NCBI GenBank assembly: GCA_963749825.1
Contig: CAVVOI010000012.1
Location: forward strand, 434,001 to 498,000
Origin: UBA11865 sp963749825
GTDB taxonomy: Bacteria; Chloroflexota; Anaerolineae; Promineifilales; Promineifilaceae
Length of the DNA stretch: 64,000 bases
Reading direction: 5' to 3'
Every line of letters begins with the position of its first letter. Within the stretch, counting starts at the first letter, position 1. Of this stretch, positions 9,652 through 17,489 are shown piece by piece. The notes under the pieces are model-generated. The model was not told the DNA's origin and did not search any database. It saw only the letters and a program-made list of their open reading frames with translations. The position numbers were made by a program, and so were the translations under genes.

Positions 9652-10509
9652 CTATTTCAGAGACCAATAACTCAAACGTTGCATTAATCGTAAGTAAAAA
9701 TAATCCGGACCATTGACTCGGGCAAAAAGGCTGTCGTGATCATGTTTGGTAATAACCACCTCGTCACCGGATTGTAAAGCCACTGCATCTTGACCATCAG
9801 CCGTTGCCAAGGCTTCAGTCTCCATTTCCACACGGATCTTTACCACCGCATTTTGGTGTAAGACCAATGGTCGTTCAAAGCTCAGATGAGGTGCGACAGG
9901 CAATACAAGAAAATTTTGAAGCTGGGGTGGCAATAATGGGCCGCCGGCAGCCATTGAATAAGCGGTTGATCCGGTGGGCGTCGCCGCGATTAGGCCATCA
10001 GCCGTGTATGTGGTCACATGGTCACCGTCTACGTGCAGGTGGAAACGAACGACCCTTACCTGGCCGCCACGGCTCACGACGACATCGTTTAGGGCAATTA
10101 ACTCGGCCGTTCTTCTTCCACGGTGCACTACCTCTGCCCGCAACATGAGCCGTCGCTCAGGCCATGAATCACCCGCCAGAACCTGGCTTAGTTTCTCAGT
10201 CCAATCCTCTGGCGTCGCCTCGCTGAGAAAGCCCACCCGGCCAAGATTGATACCAAAGATCGGCACCTCAAATGGCGCAGCCAATCGGGCAGCCATCAAG
10301 GTCGTCCCATCTCCTCCCAGTACGATGACAAGGACAGATCCGGCCACTTTCTTGCGACAATCTTCCGGGCAGTCCGTAGAGTTGATCCAGACTTCGTATT
10401 GAAGATCTCGTAGCCAGGATGCAACTTCATGGGCCAATAGCTCGGCCTGGGAGACTCTTGGGTTGAACAGAATACCAATTTCATCCATATGATGGTGGAT
10501 GGTCCTCAT
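9652..10509 (-). CDS. nadK: NAD kinase
   Basis: Phosphorylates NAD+ to NADP+. The 285-residue protein has the catalytic GGDGT motif (LVIVLGGDGTTLMAARLAAP), the LGRVGFLSE block and the substrate-binding TYTADGLIAATPTGSTAYSM segment. The ATG at 10509 overlaps the hisS TGA (ATGA), which supports this start over the internal ATG at 10488. It is second in the hisS operon and needed for NADPH supply. Confidence 0.95.
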   Translation of the reverse strand: MRTIHHHMDEIGILFNPRVSQAELLAHEVASWLRDLQYEVWINSTDCPEDCRKKVAGSVLVIVLGGDGTTLMAARLAAPFEVPIFGINLGRVGFLSEATPEDWTEKLSQVLAGDSWPERRLMLRAEVVHRGRRTAELIALNDVVVSRGGQVRVVRFHLHVDGDHVTTYTADGLIAATPTGSTAYSMAAGGPLLPPQLQNFLVLPVAPHLSFERPLVLHQNAVVKIRVEMETEALATADGQDAVALQSGDEVVITKHDHDSLFARVNGPDYFYLRLMQRLSYWSLK

Positions 10510-11777
10510 CCATTGTCTGATTGGATCCAGACGACGACATCGCCCAGAGACACGACTGTCTGTTGGCCATCACTCATTCTACGGATGGCAGCAGCGTCGT
10601 TTTCTAATTCCGACTCACCGACGATGATAGTGTATCGAACATTGCGTTTATTCGCTTCCCTCATCTGGCTTTTCAAGCTTCTACGCTCACGTGCAAATGC
10701 CAGGCGAGTCCCTATACCCGCATCCCTTAGCTGGTAAGTCAACTTCACGGCCGCATTCTTTGTGTCCCCACCTGTATGAGCGACTAGCACATCTTGGACC
10801 GGCGCAGCCGGCAATTCAATATCTTGATTCTTTAATCCTAGTACAATCCTTTCGATACCAATTCCTACACCGACTCCCGGCGTGCTCGGACCACCAATAG
10901 CTTCGGCCAACCCATCATATCTACCACCACCAACCAGGGACGACTGGGCGCCGATGGCTGTGTCCCACAGTTCGAATACAGTCTTGGTATAGTAATCAAT
11001 GCCTCTGACCAGCCGAAAATTTACCTCGTAGGACTGCCCCAGATCATCAAGCAACACCCTTAAATCGGTAAAGTGGGTCGCACAGTCTTCACACAGATAA
11101 TCGACGATATGTGGAGCACCTGCTAGGATACCCTCCATCCTCGCTTCTTTGCTATCGAGCACCCGCAGCGGGTTGCGCCGCATACGCTCTCGATCCACCT
11201 CGGCCAATTCATCCATGTAGTCGGCCAAATATGCTCGCAAAGCGGCGACATAGGCGGGTTTACAAACCGGGCATCCTGTACTGTTAAGTTGGAAGGTCAA
11301 CTCCTTATAACCCAACTCGCGGTAAAGATTTACCGTCAACATCATGATTTCAAGGTCCGCCGCCGGATCTGATTCACCCAAAATCTCAGGATTGAATTGG
11401 CTATGCTGCCGGTATCGCCCTGCTTGAGGTCGCTCACGGCGAAAAGCAGGTCCTATGGAATAAATCTTCACCGGTTGAGGCCAGCTTGCCATGCCGTTTT
11501 CAATGTAGGCTCGAACCAGACCGGCCGTGAATTCTGGCCGCAAGGTAATACTGGTGCCGTCATCTTCCTGGATCGTATACATCTCTTTCTTAACGAAAAA
11601 ATCCGACGCCGTTCCCACACCTCGATAAAATAGCTCGCTATATTCGATTATTGGAATATCAACTCTTTGAAAACCATATCGCCAGGCAAGATCCTTTACT
11701 TTTTCTATGACAAAATCCCAATATTGTCGATCTTCAGGCAAAACGTCCTGCATGCCGGTAACACGTCGTATCGTCAA
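10506..11777 (-). CDS. hisS: Histidyl-tRNA synthetase
   Basis: Class II synthetase charging tRNA-His. Motif 2 region FRRERPQAGRYRQHSQFNPE, the HisRS-specific motif LVRGIDYYTKTVFE and a C-terminal anticodon-binding domain (VLVAHTGGDTKNAAVKLTYQ) are visible; 423 residues is the usual length. The start is TTG 11777 with a GGAGG site about 6 nt ahead. It opens the operon hisS-nadK-(TPR/B-box)-recN. No T-box leader is seen upstream. Confidence 0.96.
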   Translation of the reverse strand: MTIRRVTGMQDVLPEDRQYWDFVIEKVKDLAWRYGFQRVDIPIIEYSELFYRGVGTASDFFVKKEMYTIQEDDGTSITLRPEFTAGLVRAYIENGMASWPQPVKIYSIGPAFRRERPQAGRYRQHSQFNPEILGESDPAADLEIMMLTVNLYRELGYKELTFQLNSTGCPVCKPAYVAALRAYLADYMDELAEVDRERMRRNPLRVLDSKEARMEGILAGAPHIVDYLCEDCATHFTDLRVLLDDLGQSYEVNFRLVRGIDYYTKTVFELWDTAIGAQSSLVGGGRYDGLAEAIGGPSTPGVGVGIGIERIVLGLKNQDIELPAAPVQDVLVAHTGGDTKNAAVKLTYQLRDAGIGTRLAFARERRSLKSQMREANKRNVRYTIIVGESELENDAAAIRRMSDGQQTVVSLGDVVVWIQSDNG

Positions 11778-11814
11778 AGCGTTCCTCCGTATGGATGATT
11801 CAGCTTAGGCTATT

Positions 11815-11842
11815 ATTATAACTCGCAGGGGAATGTGGCCAA
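11815..11842 (-). promoter_or_regulatory. Sigma-70 promoter for the hisS operon
   Basis: Minus strand: -35 TTGGCC (11837-11842), 16-nt spacer, -10 TATAAT (11815-11820), about 35 nt ahead of the TTG start. Further upstream is a small inverted repeat AGTTAC-TAC-GTAACT (11909-11923) of unknown role. Confidence 0.6.
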
Positions 11843-11978
11843 CCGGCAAGATCAATTTCGGGGAATAACACTGCCCACTAGTAATACTGTGGGATAAATA
11901 TGGCTCAAAAGTTACTACGTAACTCTATGCACATCACTGACTAAGGGATGCGATCGATGGTGGCTGTTTTGTGACTGG

Positions 11979-12521
11979 TCAAGCCAATCTTTGTGAACAA
12001 ATCTCCTGGAAAGCACAATGCGCACAACGGCCCCAATCTTCATGATCGCGATCAAGTTCCTCTTCTACCATGTCATTCCGCATCTCAGTGAGCAAGTGGA
12101 GCAGGTCTTCCTCCAACTCCAGGGTGTACGTCACGGCAAAAGCTTTATCACGGTACTGCAATATTCCGTAATCGGGTCTGATCTGATGGATCTCTTCCAC
12201 CAGGAGACAATAAGTCGCAAGTTGCAGAACATGTCCCTCGTGGGGCTCGACAGGAGCAATGCCGGATTTGACCTCCACGGGAATAATGGCGCCGCCACTC
12301 TCTAAAATCAAGTAATCGGGCCGGCCAACCAGCCGATATTGAGTCGAGTATAGAGGCTCGGATTGAGGCACCCAAGCCCCATGGTCACTATAAATGATAT
12401 CCCCGGCTGGCAAGCCGCTGCTAGCCTTGGCCTGGCGCGACCAAAACCAGGCAACCAGCGCCAAAACTACCAAAACGAAAGCGGCCGCCAACCAACCTAG
12501 AGAAACGCCATCTTCATTCAT
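11979..12521 (-). CDS. Cas4-family PD-(D/E)XK nuclease, C-terminal half with membrane anchor
   Basis: This is the catalytic half of a Cas4/RecB-type nuclease. A single membrane helix (LGWLAAAFVLVVLALVAWFW) is followed by motif II in VGRPDYLI, motif III IPVEVKSG, the QxxxY motif in VLQLATYCLL, and a C-terminal C-x2-C-x5-C cluster (CAHCAFQEIC) matching three of the four iron-sulphur Cys of Cas4. The N-terminal YC-R motif and motif I His are missing here and lie in the preceding gene. The ATG at 12521 overlaps that gene's TGA (ATGA), so the split is a regular translationally coupled junction. No CRISPR array or cas1/cas2 is nearby. Confidence 0.85.
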   Translation of the reverse strand: MNEDGVSLGWLAAAFVLVVLALVAWFWSRQAKASSGLPAGDIIYSDHGAWVPQSEPLYSTQYRLVGRPDYLILESGGAIIPVEVKSGIAPVEPHEGHVLQLATYCLLVEEIHQIRPDYGILQYRDKAFAVTYTLELEEDLLHLLTEMRNDMVEEELDRDHEDWGRCAHCAFQEICSQRLA

Positions 12522-12760
12522 GATGAAGTAACGAACCAAAAGACGACGATGCTCACGGCCAAGAAAATCAGGACCAGAGCCAGGCTTCGGGCAAATCCGG
12601 CCTGGCGCACCCGGCCACGGTGTTTGCGGTGGTATGCCTGCCCTACAGCCAATTGGGCCATGTTTCGCGGCTCATTTTGTGCTATTCGCCGTAGCCACCA
12701 GGCCCGGCGGCAATAAATATATTCGACAATTTCACTCGCTTGAATTATGCGATAGCTCAT
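12518..12760 (-). CDS. Cas4-family nuclease, N-terminal half with membrane anchor
   Basis: A protein of about 80 residues that matches the start of Cas4: SEIVEYIYCRRAWWLRRIAQ carries the first iron-sulphur Cys and the following Arg/Trp residues, and VGQAYHRKH supplies the motif I His. It then ends in one hydrophobic helix (LALVLIFLAVSIVVFWFV) and stops. The partner gene begins with its own helix, so the two proteins would form a membrane hairpin with both soluble parts in the cytoplasm. The start at ATG 12760 (MSYRII) fits the family; an upstream ATG at 12802 would add 14 residues. Function is unknown; nuclease activity is inferred from the pair. Confidence 0.78.
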   Translation of the reverse strand: MSYRIIQASEIVEYIYCRRAWWLRRIAQNEPRNMAQLAVGQAYHRKHRGRVRQAGFARSLALVLIFLAVSIVVFWFVTSS

Positions 12761-12858
12761 ATGTTCTATTTTATAGGAATTGGAAGAAATAGCAATAGCC
12801 AAGGCAATATCCGGAAAGGGAACTCGACGAGTGTGGACTTATGTCGTTAAAATCAGAA

Positions 12859-13812
12859 TTACGGCCGCAGCAATACCTTTCGCATTCCAGGTCGAGAAGC
12901 ATGCTCGAATGCCTCAATACCTTCTGATAGAGGATATTCAGCCTCGATCATCGATTCGACCTCAATAGCCTGGTTGGCTAATAGTCTGAGGGCTGGCCCA
13001 AAAGGTCCACAGCGCGAGCCCACAACATTTATTTCAGCCACGACCAACTTAGACAAATCCACAGTTGTTGATCCGGCAAAGGTACTCTTTAAAACCAGGG
13101 TGCCCAAGGGCCTGACCAGCCTTAGAGAATTGATTAGGCCGGCCTGGTTTCCGGTAGCTTCAACTACCAGATCAAAGGCATTGTCGGGAAAGTCATCAAC
13201 CAGGCCTGTCCTCAAGCCCATTTTGGATGGCAGTTCGAGGGATCCTTTACGTCGACCGATCATAGTCACCTGTGTACCGGCCAAGGCCAAGACCTGACCA
13301 ATCAACAGGCCTAGTCTTCCAGGGCCTACGACTGCAGCTGACGTAGATGGCGCTACCTTAATTTGCTCACGTATCCTTAAGGCGGCCGCCAATGGTTCGG
13401 TGAACACGGCCGTGGCATCGGGCACGTCATCCGGCACAGGCAGCAGATTTTCCTGTGGAAGAATCAGGTAATCGGCAAAAGCGCCATCATGACCGATGAT
13501 GCCTAGAACCGTGTTATGGGGACAATGCTCCGGCCCGTGAGATTGGCAAACCTGGCAAATGCCACAACCCAAATTTATCCCGCCGACAACTCTCTGCCCT
13601 ACCCAGGTTTTATCCGGTGCATACTCCACGATCCCCACGAATTCATGGCCCAAGACACCTTCAAACGCGGCATAACCTTTGACAACCTCGATATCGGTGT
13701 TGCATATCCCGGCCTGGAGGAGGCGAATCAAGGCTTGATCGGGTCCCGGCTTTGGTTTTGGATAATCTCTTTCATATGAAATTTGGCCGTCTTTTACCAA
13801 CAGAGCTTGCAT
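12859..13812 (-). CDS. Zinc-type medium-chain alcohol/polyol dehydrogenase
   Basis: NAD(P)-dependent oxidoreductase of the MDR superfamily, 317 residues. The catalytic zinc site is seen as ICNTDIEVVKGY plus GHEFVGIV, and the structural zinc lobe has four Cys in CGICQVCQSHGPEHC. The Rossmann part reads VVGPGRLGLLIGQVLALAG. It is somewhat shorter than typical sorbitol or threonine dehydrogenases (about 340-350). The substrate cannot be assigned. It stands just upstream of the split Cas4-like genes in the same direction, with about a 98-nt gap, and may or may not be cotranscribed with them. Confidence 0.85.
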   Translation of the reverse strand: MQALLVKDGQISYERDYPKPKPGPDQALIRLLQAGICNTDIEVVKGYAAFEGVLGHEFVGIVEYAPDKTWVGQRVVGGINLGCGICQVCQSHGPEHCPHNTVLGIIGHDGAFADYLILPQENLLPVPDDVPDATAVFTEPLAAALRIREQIKVAPSTSAAVVGPGRLGLLIGQVLALAGTQVTMIGRRKGSLELPSKMGLRTGLVDDFPDNAFDLVVEATGNQAGLINSLRLVRPLGTLVLKSTFAGSTTVDLSKLVVAEINVVGSRCGPFGPALRLLANQAIEVESMIEAEYPLSEGIEAFEHASRPGMRKVLLRP

Positions 13813-13898
13813 GATTCACCGCTGAAGTAAAAAGCTATGGGTTAAAGAGTCATGAATTAAATTAGTTTTGATTTTGGACTTGTCGCCATCAAGGTTAA

Positions 13899-15272
13899 TC
13901 AGGAAGTTGGTGTTGCTTCAGTCGTCGGGATGGGCGTTGGTGACCCTTCGGCAGCTACCTCATCCGATCCAAATAAAGCGACGATGTCATTCATTAGATC
14001 GTCAAGACGGCCGACCAGGATTGACAAGCTTGTTTCGGCTTCATTTTGCCAGCTCGCCTCAAATACGCCCTGGTCAGTTCGTACAACCAGGATGTTACCC
14101 GATTTTCCCGCTGCCAACGCATCCGCTGTCTGGACAAATTGTCCGCTATCGACTAATTCAGTAGTCAGGCTGATCGCCAACGTTGAAGTTATTGTGCCGG
14201 TATAGGCTTGACCATCGGTATCAATCGTTATCGCGCGACCATCCCGGAAGGCTGTCAGAGTGTAGCCGTCCGCTCGTTGAAAGTAGAGTAGACTGTCCAA
14301 TGGCAATGGTGGGTCAGGCCGGTCTTCTGCCTCTTCGGTTAGCGAATCGGCCGCAAGTCCTTCTAGAATTTGGTAAAGGGGGACCAAATTGGACGGCATA
14401 GCTAATTCGGGGCATGAAAAGTTCACTGTTATTGGTTCTTCCCCACCGATAAATAATGTCTCTCTTCCGGGGCTGCTGAGACAGGAAGCCCTATAATTAT
14501 CCGCAGGCGCAGCAGACTCTTCGATGACCGCCAGCGAATCCAATAGACCAAGCTCCAAGACATCGATTGTTTGTGGGGACTCAATCTGTGCGTCGGCGAC
14601 CTGCCAAATCCAGAGTGTTCCATCACTACTGACCGCCACAGAATGCGCTGCCTGGTATGGCGTGGCGCTCCGGCGAAGACCGGCGATTGTATCCGGCGGA
14701 AAATAGGGTCCCAATACAGCAGAGGTATAGTTCTCCAAACTTGCTAAAAGACGAACATCTTCCAGCCAGCCCGATCCCGACGCTTCCGCAAGAGGAATTT
14801 CATATTCAATCTGGACACATCGATCACAGCCGTCCGGCACTTCATTTAGAATCAAACCTGTGAGTGCCTGCTGCAATTCGAGTTGGATGCCGGGTTGGTC
14901 CTTACGAACAACGGACTCGCCCGTTGTCATGTCGGTGATTTTAATTTGGTTGGCGACATTAGCCTGGATACGGCGATCCAGACCAAAAGCGGGTATCGAA
15001 TATCGGAGATCCACGGCTACCTGGTCGAAGGCAATTGGCGTATCCGGCGGCCGGGTTGGTTCAGGAGTTAGGGTGGTTGTTGCCGTGGCAACCGGGATAG
15101 TTGTCGCCGTTGGGTAAACAGTTGGCAGAATACGATCTGCTGTAGCTGGTGGCTGTGGGGCTGATACTACATCCGGTTCATCGTCTTTGTTCGTCGAGTC
15201 ACAACCCGCCAGGAACACCGCCAGGATAGTTACAATTATCAACGGCAACCACAAGTTTCTTGTTCTATTCAT
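13899..15272 (-). CDS. Lipoprotein of unknown function
   Basis: A 457-residue secreted lipoprotein: signal peptide with lipobox FLAGC (Cys24), a Thr/Pro-rich linker of about 60 residues (TATTIPVATATTTLTPEPTR), then a soluble domain. Two Cys pairs (CDRC; later C...C) could form disulphides. The C-terminus is again Thr/Pro-rich (SPTPIPTTEATPTS). I recognise no enzyme motif. It has its own strong promoter and is transcribed away from the candidate RNA gene at 15400-15600. Confidence 0.75.
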   Translation of the reverse strand: MNRTRNLWLPLIIVTILAVFLAGCDSTNKDDEPDVVSAPQPPATADRILPTVYPTATTIPVATATTTLTPEPTRPPDTPIAFDQVAVDLRYSIPAFGLDRRIQANVANQIKITDMTTGESVVRKDQPGIQLELQQALTGLILNEVPDGCDRCVQIEYEIPLAEASGSGWLEDVRLLASLENYTSAVLGPYFPPDTIAGLRRSATPYQAAHSVAVSSDGTLWIWQVADAQIESPQTIDVLELGLLDSLAVIEESAAPADNYRASCLSSPGRETLFIGGEEPITVNFSCPELAMPSNLVPLYQILEGLAADSLTEEAEDRPDPPLPLDSLLYFQRADGYTLTAFRDGRAITIDTDGQAYTGTITSTLAISLTTELVDSGQFVQTADALAAGKSGNILVVRTDQGVFEASWQNEAETSLSILVGRLDDLMNDIVALFGSDEVAAEGSPTPIPTTEATPTS

Positions 15273-15316
15273 GCTACTTGGGAACCTTCGACGACAATGG
15301 TCAGCTACCAGAAGCG

Positions 15317-15344
15317 ATTATAACAGGCACATTTGGCCGGTCAA
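15317..15344 (-). promoter_or_regulatory. Sigma-70 promoter of the lipoprotein gene
   Basis: Minus strand: -35 TTGACC (15339-15344), 16-nt spacer, perfect -10 TATAAT (15317-15322), about 40 nt before the ATG at 15272. Confidence 0.7.
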
Positions 15345-15363
15345 TTCTTTAAGAATTTTTCCA

Positions 15364-15393
15364 TTGACATTGATCACCGCTTCCAATTATAAT
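15364..15393 (+). promoter_or_regulatory. Strong sigma-70 promoter with no protein gene downstream
   Basis: Plus strand: perfect -35 TTGACA (15364-15369), 18-nt spacer, perfect -10 TATAAT (15388-15393). Transcription would start near 15400 and run toward the minus-strand P1 peptidase gene; no plus-strand reading frame follows. It best explains the structured element described next. Confidence 0.7.
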
Positions 15394-15399
15394 GCAATT

Positions 15400-15600
15400 A
15401 ATATACACCCCAGATGGACCAAGAGGCGGCAGTCATAGACTGTGGCGTCATAGGGTCTCCCATAGTGTGCCTGCATGCTCCGATAGCCGTTTAATTCGGT
15501 CGAGCAACATAATGTCATAGGCCACCAAGAGACTTGCGAGTAGTTTTCCGCCCAAAATCTTGGCAAGCCAGACCTCCTTGCCATACCATCTGGGGTTTTC
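15400..15600 (+). ncRNA. Candidate structured small RNA of about 200 nt (6S-like shape)
   Basis: The 352-nt gap between the lipoprotein and P1 peptidase genes holds a rod-like fold behind a strong promoter. The ends pair perfectly: CCCCAGATGG (15408-15417) with CCATCTGGGG (15586-15595), followed by TTTT. Inside, CAAG pairs with CUUG and GGCGG (15425-15429) with CCGCC (15548-15552). Small hairpins occur on both arms (CAGTC-ATA-GACTG; CAAG-AGA-CTTG; a bulged hairpin at 15558-15572). GTGGC (15442-15446) pairs with GCCAC (15521-15525), and a terminal stem pairs TGCTCCGA with TCGAGCA. Length, closing stem, central bubble and terminal hairpin resemble 6S RNA. Primary-sequence marks of tmRNA, SRP RNA and RNase P RNA are absent. 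The class is inference. Confidence 0.5.
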
Positions 15601-15624
15601 CTTTGCCTAATTTCCAATGTCACC

Positions 15625-16746
15625 TTATGTCAAAATGGCCGATCGCCTGACCAACTCGACGACTTTATCCACGGGCAGTGCGTGCCGAGTATTGCCATCC
15701 CGGCCGATTACAGTTCGGGCCATCAACAGGCTATTGTAAATCGCCTCTTCCACCGCTTCGATGACCGCAAGAGACAGTCGTCCGATTGTTAATTGTTCAT
15801 TCGCCAAGGCAGGTCGATTTGACAACAAACCTGCGCCGCGATCTAAAATTCGGTATGCAGTGCTGAAGGCAATCACGAAATCGCCGCTTCCACCATGACA
15901 GGTGCTACCCGTGCGTGCCAGGCCAAAGGATGCCCGCTGGCATAAGCGGTTAAGTTGGCGGCTATTGAGCGGGGCATCAGTCGCCATGATCATCATGATC
16001 GAACCCGCTTCAGGCCGGGGCTGGTTATCTGGTGGTCTCAGGTGTTTGCCGACAGGCACGCCACAAATGATCAGCTCCTCCGGCAGGCCATAATTCGTTT
16101 GCACAAGAACACCCAATGTGTGTCCACCAAATTCGGCCGGAATGACCCTGCTTGAAGTACCAATTCCTCCTTTCCAGCCGAAGCAACTGGTCCCAGTTCC
16201 GGCTCCAACCGCCCCTTCTTCTACCTTTTCTGTGCTGGCAGAAGCGATTGACTGGCGGACCTCAACCAGGCCAATCGGCCGGGCCTGGAGATCGCTTAAA
16301 AAGCCGTCGCTTGTTTCACCTACCACAGTATTGACGCTTGGATATCCTCTGCGACCCGTATCGGGGAATCCGATACCGATATGCGGGCTTTCTTCGATCG
16401 CCAGGGTTATCAAAGCATCAGCGACGCGTGGAACGTTAAGGGTGCCAGTCAAGGCAATTGGCGACTCCAGATTGCCTAGCTCTCGTATCTGCTCGAAACC
16501 CAACACCTTGCCAAAACCATTAATGGTATGGACGGCTGCCGGCACCTTCTGCTCATATAGATTATCACCGTGAGGCAGGATAGTTGTCACCCCGGTTCGA
16601 AAAGGCCCGCGGCCCGGCTGCCACACTCCCTCACCCTCATAAAGGGTATAGTGGCCAACAGAAACCCCTTCCACGTCGGTGATACTGTTGGTATTCCCAG
16701 GGCTCAAACTACTCGGGAATTCAATCACATCTCGAATACGGGGCAT
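15625..16746 (-). CDS. P1 (DmpA) family aminopeptidase
   Basis: Self-processing N-terminal-nucleophile hydrolase, family S58/P1, active on short peptides or beta-aminopeptides. Seen: ITDVEGVSVGHYTL and FRTGVTTILPHG at the start, FGKVLGFEQIRELGNLESPI, the GAVGAGTGTSCFGWKGGIGT block ahead of the nucleophile region, and HGGSGDFVIAFST. At 373 residues it has family length. A good Shine-Dalgarno (AAGGAG) precedes the ATG. It follows the Eis-like and NUDIX genes in one direction and ends 25 nt from the candidate RNA, convergent with it. Confidence 0.9.
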   Translation of the reverse strand: MPRIRDVIEFPSSLSPGNTNSITDVEGVSVGHYTLYEGEGVWQPGRGPFRTGVTTILPHGDNLYEQKVPAAVHTINGFGKVLGFEQIRELGNLESPIALTGTLNVPRVADALITLAIEESPHIGIGFPDTGRRGYPSVNTVVGETSDGFLSDLQARPIGLVEVRQSIASASTEKVEEGAVGAGTGTSCFGWKGGIGTSSRVIPAEFGGHTLGVLVQTNYGLPEELIICGVPVGKHLRPPDNQPRPEAGSIMMIMATDAPLNSRQLNRLCQRASFGLARTGSTCHGGSGDFVIAFSTAYRILDRGAGLLSNRPALANEQLTIGRLSLAVIEAVEEAIYNSLLMARTVIGRDGNTRHALPVDKVVELVRRSAILT

Positions 16747-16813
16747 AGTCGACTCTCCTTCATGCAGCGATGATAAATGGCAGATTACTGGCCTACTATT
16801 CGATACTTCAGCT

Positions 16814-17467
16814 TTAATATGCCCTGACCAGGCTTTGATAAACGGAGCGTAGCCATTGATCCTGGTATGGATTTAGCTGCGTTTGGGGTAACAGAGGGGT
16901 CCAAGAAAGTTGAAATTCGTGACCATCGACGAAGATAGACCGGGTTTCGGCCGATTGCTCGAGAAATGCCAAGTGATACAGGTATCGCTTGACCTCCGAT
17001 GCCAAAATAGAGGTACGCACATAACCTTTCACCCCGGGTATACTGACCGGTGGATCTTGGCTCATATCCAAGACATCACAAATGATTTCCGAGAAAGTTC
17101 CAGCCTCTGCCGTTACATGTACAGGGTTCCCCCTTGATAGGCCAAAGCCACCGGCCGATGAAGCATCGTTATTTGGACTGTCAAATATCTTGGTCATTTG
17201 CCGGATCACCTTTTGACCATCAGGCATAGGCTCAATCACTTCGGATAATCTAGACAAGATTCTTACCTCTTTGATGCCTGATTCTTCGGCAACTTTCCGG
17301 ATTACGGCTTGCTCGGGGGTTTCTCCAAATTCCACTGTTCCGGCCGGAACTTGAATTCCTGCCAGTGGATGGCGAAAAACGAGTAACTCGCGTCCTAATT
17401 CCCCGTCCCTGGTAACAAAAGCGGAAACTTTTTCAACCGTTCGTCGGCGTCTATTTTTGTCGCTCAT
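16814..17467 (-). CDS. NUDIX hydrolase with an altered Nudix box
   Basis: Hydrolyses nucleoside diphosphates linked to another moiety; substrate unknown. The Nudix box reads GTVEFGETPEQAVIRK then VAEESGI, matching G-x5-E-x7-R-x-U-x-EE-x-GU except that the Glu after Arg is Lys. The metal-binding EE pair is kept. The second half (about residues 110-217) is an extension without a motif I know. It lies 22 nt after the Eis-like gene and 67 nt before the P1 peptidase gene, so it is likely in their operon. Confidence 0.82.
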   Translation of the reverse strand: MSDKNRRRRTVEKVSAFVTRDGELGRELLVFRHPLAGIQVPAGTVEFGETPEQAVIRKVAEESGIKEVRILSRLSEVIEPMPDGQKVIRQMTKIFDSPNNDASSAGGFGLSRGNPVHVTAEAGTFSEIICDVLDMSQDPPVSIPGVKGYVRTSILASEVKRYLYHLAFLEQSAETRSIFVDGHEFQLSWTPLLPQTQLNPYQDQWLRSVYQSLVRAY

Positions 17468-17489
17468 GATCTATTTTTTGTAGCAATTC

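Noticed and set aside
11778..11978. T-box riboswitch ahead of hisS
   Set aside because: Only about 200 nt, no T-box core sequence and no terminator/antiterminator pair; a simple promoter with TATAAT explains the region.
11979..12760. CRISPR-Cas locus around the Cas4-like genes
   Set aside because: No direct-repeat array and no cas1, cas2 or effector within the window; the nuclease is a solo, split form.
15448..15606. 52-codon open stretch on the minus strand (…WYGKEVWLAKILGGKLLASL…) in the gap after the P1 peptidase
   Set aside because: No start codon near its beginning and no ribosome site. It lies exactly under the plus-strand structured element, whose stems would make such an opening by chance.
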